From Salipaludibacillus aurantiacus (GTDB taxonomy: Bacteria; Bacillota; Bacilli; Bacillales; Salisediminibacteriaceae), in the NCBI RefSeq assembly GCF_900111295.1, contig NZ_FOGT01000004.1:62001-126000 (forward strand): a stretch of 64,000 bases of DNA. The letters are read 5' to 3'. The first letter of the stretch is position 1. The number at the start of each line of letters is the position of its first letter. The translations under genes were made by a program, and so were the position numbers. Shown here piece by piece: positions 35,435 through 45,115 of this stretch. The notes beneath the pieces are model-generated. The model ran no database searches, was not told the DNA's origin, and saw nothing but the letters and a program-made list of their open reading frames with translations.

Positions 35435-35535
35435 GATATAACAGAAACACGCGGAACTCCTGGGGAACACTTTCGAATTTCCTGTATGGTGGTGTGATCT
35501 CTAAAGGCCTTGCCGGTTCGTCCGCGGAAATCAAA
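35435..35535. repeat. Possible third copy of the mosaic intergenic repeat (inverted)
   Basis: Read on the minus strand the region shows TTTCCGCGG, GGCAAGGCCTT and CCCCAGGAGTTCCGCG in the same order as copy A (20524-20645). This is a loose match. Confidence 0.35.
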
Positions 35536-35589
35536 CCATTTCTGTATCAATACTTACATAATATCTGCTAACTACTCCTTTTTCCTCAC

Positions 35590-36339
35590 TTACTGCTTCT
35601 CCACATAATCAGCATATTTACGGAACATCGTTTCAACAGCGATATAAAACGGAATAAATGAAACGACTTCTGTCCCGTCACCGGCAAATGTTTCGGAAGT
35701 TGCCGCATAAATGCTGTATGGGGACATTTGAGCAAGTTTGTTGTTTTTCAAATTGGTTATTGAAATAAAGTCGATGCCACGGGCGTTCAGCTGTTTGACG
35801 ATCGGCATCAGGGCAGGCGTGCTGCCGGATAAAGATAAGATAATGACGACATCGTCCTCCTGCATAGCTTTCAGCATGGTTTCAAACTCTGTCTCATCAT
35901 GAATCACTGTTATAAACGTACTCATAAGGGCGAACAGCCGCTGAGCTTCCATTACACAGCTTAATTGTGCCGTGCCTGTGCCGTATATGAAAATCCTGTT
36001 AGCTGAGTACAGTTTTTCACTTATCGGATCAAAATCTACAGCTGCTAAATTTTTAAAAGTAGTCGTCACGTCGTTTTCAAGAATTTCCACGTGAGTGCCG
36101 CGCATAAGTTCAGGCTGCTCCTCCCATTTTAAAAAAACCCGGAATTCACTGTAGCCGCTGAAGTTGAGCTTTTTTGTCATTCTGTGGATGGAGGACCGCG
36201 ATGAGTGGCAAGCTTCAGCCAAATCATTAATTCCCATTTGAGAGCATGTCTTTTTATTGTTTAATATGTATTTCAGAACGTGCAGATCATTGTCGTTCAA
36301 CTTCTCATAAAATTCATTAATCAATTCTTCCAGACTCAT
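35590..36339 (-). CDS. malR: RpiR/MurR-type regulator of maltose/alpha-glucoside use
   Basis: A 249-residue regulator: N-terminal RpiR-type helix-turn-helix (MGINDLAEACHSSRSSIHRMTKKLNFSGYSEF, residues ~35-70), then a SIS phosphosugar-binding domain with IFIYGTGTAQLSC and VVIILSLSGSTPALMPIV. It is divergent from a PTS transporter and 6-phospho-alpha-glucosidase, the same arrangement as B. subtilis malR (glvR), an activator responding to maltose metabolism. It probably senses a phosphorylated sugar. ATG 36339 follows GGGAGG. The symbol is inferred from synteny. Confidence 0.82.
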   Translation of the reverse strand: MSLEELINEFYEKLNDNDLHVLKYILNNKKTCSQMGINDLAEACHSSRSSIHRMTKKLNFSGYSEFRVFLKWEEQPELMRGTHVEILENDVTTTFKNLAAVDFDPISEKLYSANRIFIYGTGTAQLSCVMEAQRLFALMSTFITVIHDETEFETMLKAMQEDDVVIILSLSGSTPALMPIVKQLNARGIDFISITNLKNNKLAQMSPYSIYAATSETFAGDGTEVVSFIPFYIAVETMFRKYADYVEKQ

Positions 36340-36522
36340 TTCTAATCACCTCCCAGCGATTAAAGATGCTCGGCACAATTATATCACTGTTTAATAGTTC
36401 TAAAGAAATCCTTTCCCGAGCATTGCGGGAAATTTCCCGCATTGTGAAACAAAATTCATTTTCCTCAAACCCCTCCCTCGATTGCTCTCATCTATTGCTG
36501 TCCGGGCTCTGTCATTTTAAAA

Positions 36523-36536
36523 TGAAATCGTTATCA
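36523..36536. promoter_or_regulatory. cre site in the malR-malP intergenic region
   Basis: TGAAATCGTTATCA matches TGWAARCGYTWNCW in 13 of 14 positions. It lies 48 bases upstream of the PTS gene start and suggests carbon catabolite repression by CcpA. Confidence 0.7.
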
Positions 36537-36583
36537 TAGATCGCAGACATTATTTTAATCTTTTCAAGGTGGTGGAGTACCAA

Positions 36584-38188
36584 ATGAATTCAATACGCAG
36601 ATTTGGCAGTGCGATGATTGTTCCCGTCCTGCTCTTCCCGTTCTTCGGGATAGTAGTCGGGCTGGCAACACTCTTTAAAAATGAGCAGATTATGGGCGGG
36701 CTTGCGGACCCCGACAGTCTTTGGTATCAATTATGGACCTTTATTGAAAACACGGGTTGGACAGTTTTCAATCATATGGAACTGGTCTTCGTGATCGGTC
36801 TCCCGATCTCCCTGGCTAAAAAGGCAGCGGGACGGGCGACACTTTCAGCTGTTATGGCTTACTTAATGTTCAACACGTTTCTTAATTCTATCCTTGGGAT
36901 TTGGGGGCCGGCGTTCGGTGTTGATATGACTCAGAATATTGACGAGGCAGTCGGGTTAACCGAAATCGCAGGAATCGAGACGCTCGATACTAATATTCTT
37001 GGTGCAATTGTTATATCAGGAATTACTATTTGGCTGCATAACCGGTATTACGATAAGAAATTACCGGATGCACTCGGTATTTTCCAGGGCGGACCGTTCA
37101 TCGTCATGATCTCATTCTTTGCAATGATCCCTCTGGCATTTTTAACGGCATGGGTCTGGCCTGTTGTTCAGGAAGGAATTGCTTCATTGCAAGGGTTTAT
37201 GATCGCTTCCGGGTATGTGGGCGTCTGGCTGTTCCACTTCCTTGAGCGTATTCTTATTCCAACCGGCCTGCATCATTTCATTTACACGCCGTTCCAGTTT
37301 GGACCGGCAGTTGTGGACGGTGGTATTACAGCAGCATGGGTTTCTAAGCTTTCTGAGCTCTCAGCTTCAGCTGAACCGCTCCGGGAACAATGGGACGGAG
37401 GAGCTTTCCTTCTGCAAGGGAATATTAAAATGTTCGGTTCAGTCGGTATTGCTCTTGCTATTTACAGCACAGCGAAAGCAGAGAAGAAAAAGCAAGTCGG
37501 GGCTCTCTTGCTGGCAGCCACATTAACAGCTGTAGTAGCAGGTATTACAGAACCGCTTGAATTTACCTTCCTGTTCATCGCACCGTTCCTGTTCGCTTTG
37601 CATGCGGTACTGGGTGCAACAATGGTGACTATTCAGAGCGCGTTCGGCCTTGTTGGAAACCAGGGCGGCGGTTTAATTGAGATCGCTACGACCAACTGGA
37701 TTCCGCTCATGGGCAACCATTGGGACGTCTATCTCGCCCAAGTCGTTATCGGGGTCATCTTCACGGTCATTTATTACTTCCTGTTCCGTTTCCTGATCCT
37801 GAAGTTTGACTTTGCTCTTCCAGGACGTGAAAAAGAAGAAAACGCTGAAACGAAGCTTTATACGAAAAAAGATTATAAAGCAATGAAAGAAGACGACTGC
37901 ACTCAGCAGCAACAGCAGTTTGACAGTGAATACGACCAGCGGGCAGCTGCCTTCCTCAAAGGGCTCGGCGGTGCAGAAAATATCGTTGATGTGACAAACT
38001 GTGCGACACGTCTTCGTGTAACGGTTGCTGATCCTGAGAAGGTAGAAGATGATAAGTACTTTAAAGAACATGGCCAAGCTCACGGTCTGGTGAAAAATAA
38101 TGAAAGCATACAAGTTATTGTCGGTCTCTCTGTTCCTCAAGTCCGTGATTCGATCGAATCGTTTATTGATGAACAAAAGAAACAGTAA
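36584..38188 (+). CDS. malP: PTS alpha-glucoside (maltose) transporter subunit IICB
   Basis: A 534-residue EIICB. The first ~420 residues are the membrane EIIC with LIPTGLHHFIYTPFQFG and GITEPLEFTFLFIAP signatures of glucoside/glucosamine-type permeases; the last ~95 are EIIB with the phosphorylatable Cys in NCATRLR. It imports and phosphorylates maltose or another alpha-glucoside for the next gene product. ATG 36584 follows GTGGAG; an upstream GTG in frame is less well placed. It is cotranscribed with malA, 24 bases apart. Confidence 0.92.
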   Translation: MNSIRRFGSAMIVPVLLFPFFGIVVGLATLFKNEQIMGGLADPDSLWYQLWTFIENTGWTVFNHMELVFVIGLPISLAKKAAGRATLSAVMAYLMFNTFLNSILGIWGPAFGVDMTQNIDEAVGLTEIAGIETLDTNILGAIVISGITIWLHNRYYDKKLPDALGIFQGGPFIVMISFFAMIPLAFLTAWVWPVVQEGIASLQGFMIASGYVGVWLFHFLERILIPTGLHHFIYTPFQFGPAVVDGGITAAWVSKLSELSASAEPLREQWDGGAFLLQGNIKMFGSVGIALAIYSTAKAEKKKQVGALLLAATLTAVVAGITEPLEFTFLFIAPFLFALHAVLGATMVTIQSAFGLVGNQGGGLIEIATTNWIPLMGNHWDVYLAQVVIGVIFTVIYYFLFRFLILKFDFALPGREKEENAETKLYTKKDYKAMKEDDCTQQQQQFDSEYDQRAAAFLKGLGGAENIVDVTNCATRLRVTVADPEKVEDDKYFKEHGQAHGLVKNNESIQVIVGLSVPQVRDSIESFIDEQKKQ

Positions 38189-39538
<1,350 letters not shown>

Positions 39539-39546
39539 GTAAGTTC

Positions 39547-39579
39547 GCCCCCGGAGAGATGCTCTCCGGGGGCTTTTTT
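39547..39579 (+). terminator. Terminator of the malP-malA operon
   Basis: GCCCCCGGAGAG pairs with CTCTCCGGGGGC (12-bp stem) and is followed by TTTTTT. Confidence 0.95.
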
Positions 39580-39601
39580 GGGGCTTAATCTTTAATCTCT
39601 G

Positions 39602-40282
39602 TTAAGCTCCTTTGTTTTTTTGTTTTTCCTTTTCTTTCAGTTCATCGTACCAGCGGCCGTGATGGTCGCGGGCATAGTCAACCGGCACGTCCCCCTTTGT
39701 TATTCCTTTCATAGAGACACGGGAATTCGGGTGGCCTACGCTTAAATAAACATGTCCTACGACGACCGCTATAGCCAGGGCGAACCCGATATTATGAAAA
39801 ACAAACGCCCATTGCACGGCTGAAGCAGAAAAGAACTGGTCAAACCAGAGAATGACTCCGGAGATGACAAGAATAAATCCCATAGAAAGCTGCAGCAGTG
39901 AATTCAATTTTTCCCCGGCGTTGTAAAAATCCTGTTTTGGCACCTCTGAATGAAGGCCGAAAAACTCTTTAGCGAACGGCATGAAGAATTTGAAATCATG
40001 CTTCTTCCAGGTGAATATCTGTTTTAACCAGTGAACAAGGCTTTGACGGTCGAAAATAAGCGCAATGATAAGCGGAGTCATAAATACAACAGCAAAGATT
40101 CGATGGAGAATCATGGCGTTTTCAGCGCTGCCTAAAATGATATAGAGCCAATGGAAATACTCCGTATACAGGGGCAGACCTGTCAAATAAAGCATGAAAA
40201 AAGCAAGTGCATTCAGCCAGTGAACAAAGATGGCCGTCTTTGAAAAGCGCTTAACCATTCGCCGGTTTTGTTGGCTGCTCAT
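39602..40282 (-). CDS. Membrane cytochrome b subunit of a molybdoenzyme complex (FdnI/FdoI-like)
   Basis: A 226-residue membrane protein with four main spans and histidines suited to bind two b haems: FVHWLNALAFFMLYLTG near the N-terminus, LHRIFAVVFM, FHNIGFALAIAVVVGHVYLSVGHP. It resembles the gamma subunit of formate dehydrogenase-N and the PhsC-type cytochromes. It anchors the complex and passes electrons between the quinone pool and the Fe-S subunit. Start ATG 40282 follows GGGGGAG. Last gene of the torD-molybdoenzyme operon. Confidence 0.87.
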   Translation of the reverse strand: MSSQQNRRMVKRFSKTAIFVHWLNALAFFMLYLTGLPLYTEYFHWLYIILGSAENAMILHRIFAVVFMTPLIIALIFDRQSLVHWLKQIFTWKKHDFKFFMPFAKEFFGLHSEVPKQDFYNAGEKLNSLLQLSMGFILVISGVILWFDQFFSASAVQWAFVFHNIGFALAIAVVVGHVYLSVGHPNSRVSMKGITKGDVPVDYARDHHGRWYDELKEKEKQKNKGA

Positions 40283-40283
40283 T

Positions 40284-41042
40284 TTATTCTCCCCCTTCAT
40301 GGTGTTCGCCTTTATTAAAGAGACGGTTGGAAATGGCTCCGCCGATTACAGCCATAGTGGTCGCCCCAAGCAGCAATTTACCGAGAGGCTGAGCGTAATC
40401 TTTCCAGATAATCGCAGAAGCCGGCGTGGCAGCATCCGATTCAAGATCATACTCTTCAGGCTTATGCGCGAGAAGATAAATCGTATGAGTGCCCCCGACA
40501 CCTTCCGGGTTATAGATGTTCGCATCCGGATAACGGTCTTTCACCTCAGCCAGCCGCTGTTCAGCCTTTTGAAGGATCTCGTCGCTTTCACCGAAAACAA
40601 TGGCTTTAGTGTAACAGGTGGAGGCACATGCCGGTGTCACACCTTCAAGGACCTTGCCATTACATAGAGTGCATTTATTAGCCCTGGAAACACTGTTACC
40701 CTCCTTATCCTGGCAGAGCTCAACTTTCGCCCGGCCAAACGGACAGTTTTTCTCACAGTATTCACACCCGATACATTGCTCCTGATCCACCACCACTGCG
40801 CCAGTTTGAGAATAGCTGATCGCGTTCTGCGGACATACTTTTTCGCAAACCGCGTCTTCACAGTGAAGACAGGAGAACCGGTGCATCACCCATTCCACAT
40901 TGGGGTATTCTCCTTTTTCCACTTCGCAAAAAGAAATATAAGACTGGTCGGAAGGCAGGTCATTTTCCATCTGGCAAGCGACCCGGCAGCTGTAACAGCC
41001 GATACACTTCGTCACGTCCACAAGCATTCGATATTGTCCCAT
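40284..41042 (-). CDS. Four-cluster ferredoxin subunit of a molybdoenzyme complex
   Basis: A 252-residue electron-transfer subunit with 16 cysteines arranged in four [4Fe-4S] sites: CIGCYSCRVAC, CLHCEDAVCEKVC, CIGCEYCEKNC and a split CTLCNGK...PACASTC. The C-terminal LLLGATTMAVIGGAISNRLF is a membrane helix as in FdnH. No own Tat signal is seen, so it would be exported together with the catalytic subunit. It starts at ATG 41042, immediately after the catalytic subunit stop, with AAAGGTGG upstream. Second structural gene of the operon. Confidence 0.92.
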   Translation of the reverse strand: MGQYRMLVDVTKCIGCYSCRVACQMENDLPSDQSYISFCEVEKGEYPNVEWVMHRFSCLHCEDAVCEKVCPQNAISYSQTGAVVVDQEQCIGCEYCEKNCPFGRAKVELCQDKEGNSVSRANKCTLCNGKVLEGVTPACASTCYTKAIVFGESDEILQKAEQRLAEVKDRYPDANIYNPEGVGGTHTIYLLAHKPEEYDLESDAATPASAIIWKDYAQPLGKLLLGATTMAVIGGAISNRLFNKGEHHEGGE

Positions 41043-43229
41043 TTAAGCATCCACCTTTCTGACATCTACAATCACTTCGTGAATCATACTGCATCCGCTC
41101 ATTGGCTGAAAATGGAAAGGTACATGTTCCATATAGCTAAAGCCGACTCCTTTGGCGGTCGTTAAGTACTTGGAAGTAATACCATAATGAGACGGAATAT
41201 AGACAGTTTCAGGGTGGAGGCGGTCAGTCAGTTTCACTTTAACCGTGCTGGACGCGCTCTCAGACGAGACCTCTACAAGATCGCCGTCCTGAATGCCTTT
41301 CTTTTTTGCTTCCTGGCGGTTCATCCACAGTCGCTCAAGATCATAATCTTTCGTAATCTGCATCAGCATCGGTATATTAGCTGTCTGTGTATGGCTGTGA
41401 ATCGCCTGCTTTCCTGTCGTTAAACGATAGCTTCCGTTTTTCGGTTCAACGAGAGGGGGGATCCACGTCGGCACCGCATTAAAGCCGGCATCTTCGAAAG
41501 TTTGACTTGCGAATTCCACCTTCCCGGAAGGGGTATTGAATTCAGGCACAGTTCCAATGTCAGCTTTTTTATCTTCGAGAGGAATGGAACCTTTTTCTCT
41601 CAGTTCGTCCATCGTAATGCCTAACGGTTCGACTGCCGCCTTATTATAATCCTCAAGAGTAAAAGTAAAGTACTCCCCAACCCCGGAGGCCTTTGCCAGC
41701 TCAGTAAAAATCTCATCCGCAGGTTTCGTGTTCGGATGGACACGGTCTACAGCTTTCTGTCTGAGAACCACGGTAGCTGTTCCGCCTCCAACGCCGTCGA
41801 CTGCGTCATCTCTTTCCATGTAACTCGGTTCCGGGAGGACATAATGGGAGAGCAAGGCTGTTTCGGACATTTGAACGTCAATTGTCACGATGAGATCCAT
41901 CTCATTTAAAGCTTCTTTATAATATTCCGGATTTCCGTAGCCGAGCGCCGCGTTTGAATGATGGTAAAAGGCGGCTTTCATCTTTCCTTCTTTTGCACGC
42001 AGAGGAACGATGTTGGCGACGCCCCGCCCGCGTGGCGCCAACGGGAAATCCTCTTCGCCGTCTTTTACGGCATCGGGTTCCGGAGGTGCTGGAAACTGAT
42101 TAGGATCCAAGTCTCCGAGACCGGCACTTGCGCCAAAAATATAGCCGCCTTCCTGCTGGATATTGCCGAGCATGGCATTGAATAATGCGACGGCCCTGCC
42201 TGTTTCTGTACTGTTTTTATAGTTGCATCCGAAAGCGCCCCGCCAGGATTGTTCAATGACCGCTTTCGGTTTTGCTTCACCCATGTCAGTTGCAATCGTT
42301 TCAATCGTTTGGGCGTCAATCCCGGTCACTTCTTCTGCCCATTCAGGGGTATACTGTTCCACTTCCTTTTTAAATTCTTCAAATCCAGTTGCATGGTCTT
42401 CAATAAAGCCTTCATCATATAAGTCTTTTTCTATTAATACATGGGACATGGCTAATACGAGCGCCAAATCGGTTCCGGGCCTGATCGGCAGCCATTGGTC
42501 TGCAAATGGCGCCGTATTGTTTTTACGGGGGTCGACAATAACCACTTTTGCTCCGTTTTCTTTCGCCTGTGCGAGTGCGCTCATAGAGGAAGGCCTGATC
42601 CCGTCCCCATAGCTCCGGCCAATAAACATAATATAAGAGGAGTTGGCAATATCTGCACTTGGTACGCCCCCGATTGTGTGATTGAACCCTGTATCACGTG
42701 AATTATTGCAAGCCACATGGTGGGTGTAGTAGTTTGGCGACCCTAAAGCTTTAATAAACCGGGTGGCATAAACCTTTCCTGTAGGGCGCGGATCTTGTAC
42801 GAGAGCGACCGATTCAGGTCCATGTTCTTTAATAATGCTTTGAAGTTTAGCGCCGATTTCTTTGTAGGCCTGTTCCCAGGAAATGGGTTCATACTCTCCG
42901 TTTTCCATGCGTTTCATAGGCTGTTCAAGACGGTCTTTTGAATATACGAGAGTGGCGTAGCCGTGGCCTCTTGCACAAAGGGTGCCCCTGCTTCGCGGAT
43001 GGTCAGGATGCCCTTCCAGCTTCCAGAGACGTCCGTTTTTTGTGTAGGCAATCATCCCGCACTGGCTGGAACAGCCGTTACATGTAGTAGGAATGGTAGA
43101 GATGGCCGCTTTTTCTTCAGCAGAGGCTGAGGTCATCCAGCTTTGCATATCAAATGAAGTAAGGGAGACTGCAGCAGCAGTGGCTGCTGAAGCTTTAATA
43201 AATGAGCGGCGTGAGACAGGTTTTAACAT
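41043..43229 (-). CDS. Tat-exported molybdopterin oxidoreductase catalytic subunit (PsrA/PhsA-like)
   Basis: A 728-residue DMSO-reductase-family enzyme. A Tat signal (SRRSFIKASA, residues 6-15) precedes the [4Fe-4S] motif Cys50-X2-Cys53-X3-Cys57...Cys85. Cys173 in HHVACNNSRD is placed as the molybdenum ligand, as in polysulfide/thiosulfate reductases and arsenate reductases. Length (~730) suits PsrA/PhsA and is shorter than formate dehydrogenases (~950). The operon adds a 4-cluster ferredoxin, a cytochrome b and a TorD-like chaperone. Likely electron acceptor is a sulfur compound (thiosulfate, polysulfide or similar); arsenate or formate cannot be fully excluded. ATG 43229 follows AAGGAGG and overlaps torD by 7 bases. 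Confidence 0.87.
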   Translation of the reverse strand: MLKPVSRRSFIKASAATAAAVSLTSFDMQSWMTSASAEEKAAISTIPTTCNGCSSQCGMIAYTKNGRLWKLEGHPDHPRSRGTLCARGHGYATLVYSKDRLEQPMKRMENGEYEPISWEQAYKEIGAKLQSIIKEHGPESVALVQDPRPTGKVYATRFIKALGSPNYYTHHVACNNSRDTGFNHTIGGVPSADIANSSYIMFIGRSYGDGIRPSSMSALAQAKENGAKVVIVDPRKNNTAPFADQWLPIRPGTDLALVLAMSHVLIEKDLYDEGFIEDHATGFEEFKKEVEQYTPEWAEEVTGIDAQTIETIATDMGEAKPKAVIEQSWRGAFGCNYKNSTETGRAVALFNAMLGNIQQEGGYIFGASAGLGDLDPNQFPAPPEPDAVKDGEEDFPLAPRGRGVANIVPLRAKEGKMKAAFYHHSNAALGYGNPEYYKEALNEMDLIVTIDVQMSETALLSHYVLPEPSYMERDDAVDGVGGGTATVVLRQKAVDRVHPNTKPADEIFTELAKASGVGEYFTFTLEDYNKAAVEPLGITMDELREKGSIPLEDKKADIGTVPEFNTPSGKVEFASQTFEDAGFNAVPTWIPPLVEPKNGSYRLTTGKQAIHSHTQTANIPMLMQITKDYDLERLWMNRQEAKKKGIQDGDLVEVSSESASSTVKVKLTDRLHPETVYIPSHYGITSKYLTTAKGVGFSYMEHVPFHFQPMSGCSMIHEVIVDVRKVDA

Positions 43230-43846
43230 ACAGAACCCTCCTTAATCCGGTCAAAAGACTGGTCATGATTTGTGAATGTATTCACAAACTTGTTTAATAA
43301 TTCTGTCAATTTAAGGTAAAATGAGTCCTTGTTTTGTTTTCTGATAGCTTCGACGAGATCGTCAAGCCAATTCAAATGCTGGCTGACTAATAGTGTGAAT
43401 TTGTCTGTTTCCTGTTCTTCGAGTAAAAAAGCGGCTAATTCCAAAATCACGCTGACATGATCAGGGTAAAACATCGGGTCATATGATGAGTTAAGGCCTG
43501 TTTCTTCAAGTAAATATCGCATGTGCCACGCCGGGTCGCCCATCATCATACCTTTAGATTGAGCAAATGGAAGAGCGGCTGTCTGATCAGTTGTCCACGG
43601 TTTGTAAAATGATTCAATGAGAGAAATTCCGTTTTGAGAAGAACGGGAAAATAACGAGCGGAATTCTTCTTTCAAGCTGGTCAAGCAGGGAAGTTCACCG
43701 CCGTCGTTTAAAGCCGCTCCTGATGCTTGTTCAAGTTCAGAGCGGAAATCCGGATGGCTGATGACTTCATAGACCGCGTCCCCCGGCGGCTTATAAAGCT
43801 CTGCGTAAAAAAGAAGTAAATCTCTTTGTTTCATGTGATCTGGCAT
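43223..43846 (-). CDS. TorD-family molybdoenzyme chaperone
   Basis: A 207-residue all-helical cytoplasmic protein of the TorD/DmsD/NarJ type. Visible signatures are FYKPWTTD and MGDPAWHMRYLLEETG in the middle and FYPDHVSVILELAAFL in the C-terminal half, the E/YxPDH helix of the family. It binds the Tat leader and helps insert the molybdenum cofactor before export of the following subunit. First gene of the four-gene minus-strand operon; ATG 43846 follows GGGGGAG. Confidence 0.87.
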   Translation of the reverse strand: MPDHMKQRDLLLFYAELYKPPGDAVYEVISHPDFRSELEQASGAALNDGGELPCLTSLKEEFRSLFSRSSQNGISLIESFYKPWTTDQTAALPFAQSKGMMMGDPAWHMRYLLEETGLNSSYDPMFYPDHVSVILELAAFLLEEQETDKFTLLVSQHLNWLDDLVEAIRKQNKDSFYLKLTELLNKFVNTFTNHDQSFDRIKEGSVC

Positions 43847-43973
43847 TCTGTCTCCCCCTTACAAACTAAACTTACTTACATGAAAAAAATTGCACTTTCA
43901 TTGTACATTTTTTAAATGTGCTTCAGAGGAAGCAAATATGAGTATTTTCTTAAATAAGTGAAAAGAAAGTGTG

Positions 43974-44018
43974 AAGTGGGGTCAGCCCCCCCAGTTTCTG
44001 GGGGGGCTGACCCCACTT
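43974..44018. repeat. Perfect 45-base palindrome (REP-like, copy 5)
   Basis: Two 21-base arms (AAGTGGGGTCAGCCCCCCCAG and its complement) flank TTT. It contains the GGGGTCAG...CTGACCCC core twice in opposite orientation and lies in the spacer between the divergent molybdoenzyme and hydrogenase operons. Confidence 0.9.
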
Positions 44019-44100
44019 AAGAAACAGCCCATTATTTAAAATCGCCACAACTGGTCTATTGTCTTTTCTGAAGACATAAACCAATACTGAGGTGTTGGAA

Positions 44101-44466
44101 ATGCATGAACTTTCGCTGATGGCCGAGTTGATTAAGCTTGTTTCTGAAGATGCCCATGATAGAGGCATCATTAAGGTGAGTAAAATTGATGTAATTGTCG
44201 GTGATTTATCTAACGTATTGCCTGAAGCGCTCGAGGAAGCGTTTATTTATTTACGGCCCCGGGTTGAGGCCCTTTTTGATGAACAGACTGAACTGCATGT
44301 TATCCGGGAGGAAGCGAGAGCAGCGTGCCGCTCATGCAGAACAGAGTTCGTTCCTGATTACCGGATTGCTTTCTGCCCTGTCTGCCGGCTTCCGACCAGC
44401 GAGCTTCTATCGGGTGAAACATTCAGAGTTGAATCATACGAAGGATGTGACGAGGATGGAAATTAA
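44101..44466 (+). CDS. hypA: Hydrogenase nickel-insertion protein HypA
   Basis: A 121-residue nickel chaperone. It begins MHELSLM, the nickel-binding N-terminus, and ends with a structural zinc loop CRSC...CPVC (C-terminal half). HypA passes nickel to the hydrogenase large subunit with HypB. ATG 44101 is chosen because the protein must start with Met-His-Glu; GAGGTG lies 7 bases upstream. First of six overlapping hyp genes in the hydrogenase operon. Confidence 0.95.
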   Translation: MHELSLMAELIKLVSEDAHDRGIIKVSKIDVIVGDLSNVLPEALEEAFIYLRPRVEALFDEQTELHVIREEARAACRSCRTEFVPDYRIAFCPVCRLPTSELLSGETFRVESYEGCDEDGN

Positions 44467-45115
44467 TTTAAAAGAAGAGGTGCTGAAGGATCAAAATAAA
44501 GCAGCCGCTTTTAACAGAAAACTTTTTCAGGACAGCCGCACGCTTGTCATTAATATAATGAGCTCACCTGGTGCGGGAAAAACAACATTGCTGGAAGCAA
44601 CAGTTAAAGCATTGGCCCGAGAATATAAGATTGGCGTAATTGAAGGGGATCTGGCAACGGAGCGGGATGCTGACCGGTTACGTGCCCTCGGTGTTGACAC
44701 GGTTCAGATAAATACAGTAGGAGGCTGCCACCTGGATGCCAGGATGATTGCCAAAAAGCTGCCTGAATTTGACTTGGAGAAGACAGATATTCTTTTTATA
44801 GAAAACATCGGTAATTTAGTGTGTCCGTCAGGCTATGATTTAGGGCAGCACTTTAAGGTTGTCGTCTTAAGTGTGCCTGAAGGGAATGATAAAATTCCAA
44901 AATACCCGATTATGTTCCGGCGCACGGATATGACCCTTATTAATAAAATTGATCTGCTTCCTTATGTTCCATTTAATCTGGTGGAAGCAGCAGAGGATCT
45001 GAAATCTATTAACCCTGAGGCGTTGTTTAAACCCGTTTCAGCTTTGACTGGAGACAGGATGGGAGAGTGGACCGGGTGGATCAGAGAGGTATATCACACA
45101 TGCCTTGCGCGTTAA
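44456..45115 (+). CDS. hypB: Hydrogenase nickel GTPase HypB
   Basis: A 219-residue SIMIBI GTPase with P-loop SSPGAGKTT (near residue 38), EGDLATERDADR, a GGCHLDARM metal-site segment and NKIDLLPYV for guanine binding. It lacks the histidine-rich N-terminal stretch of some HypBs. It supplies GTP-driven nickel insertion with HypA. ATG 44456 overlaps the hypA stop by 11 bases. The upstream portion of the open frame overlaps hypA and is not part of the protein. Confidence 0.95.
   Translation: MEINLKEEVLKDQNKAAAFNRKLFQDSRTLVINIMSSPGAGKTTLLEATVKALAREYKIGVIEGDLATERDADRLRALGVDTVQINTVGGCHLDARMIAKKLPEFDLEKTDILFIENIGNLVCPSGYDLGQHFKVVVLSVPEGNDKIPKYPIMFRRTDMTLINKIDLLPYVPFNLVEAAEDLKSINPEALFKPVSALTGDRMGEWTGWIREVYHTCLAR

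Noticed and set aside
41043-43229. Formate dehydrogenase catalytic subunit
   Set aside because: Too short, and the probable Mo-ligand context fits PsrA/PhsA better; kept as a minor possibility in the findings.
43847-44100. FNR or Rex box in the hydrogenase-molybdoenzyme spacer
   Set aside because: No TGTGA-N6-TCACA or TTGTGAA-N4-TTCACAA sequence was found; only partial half-sites.
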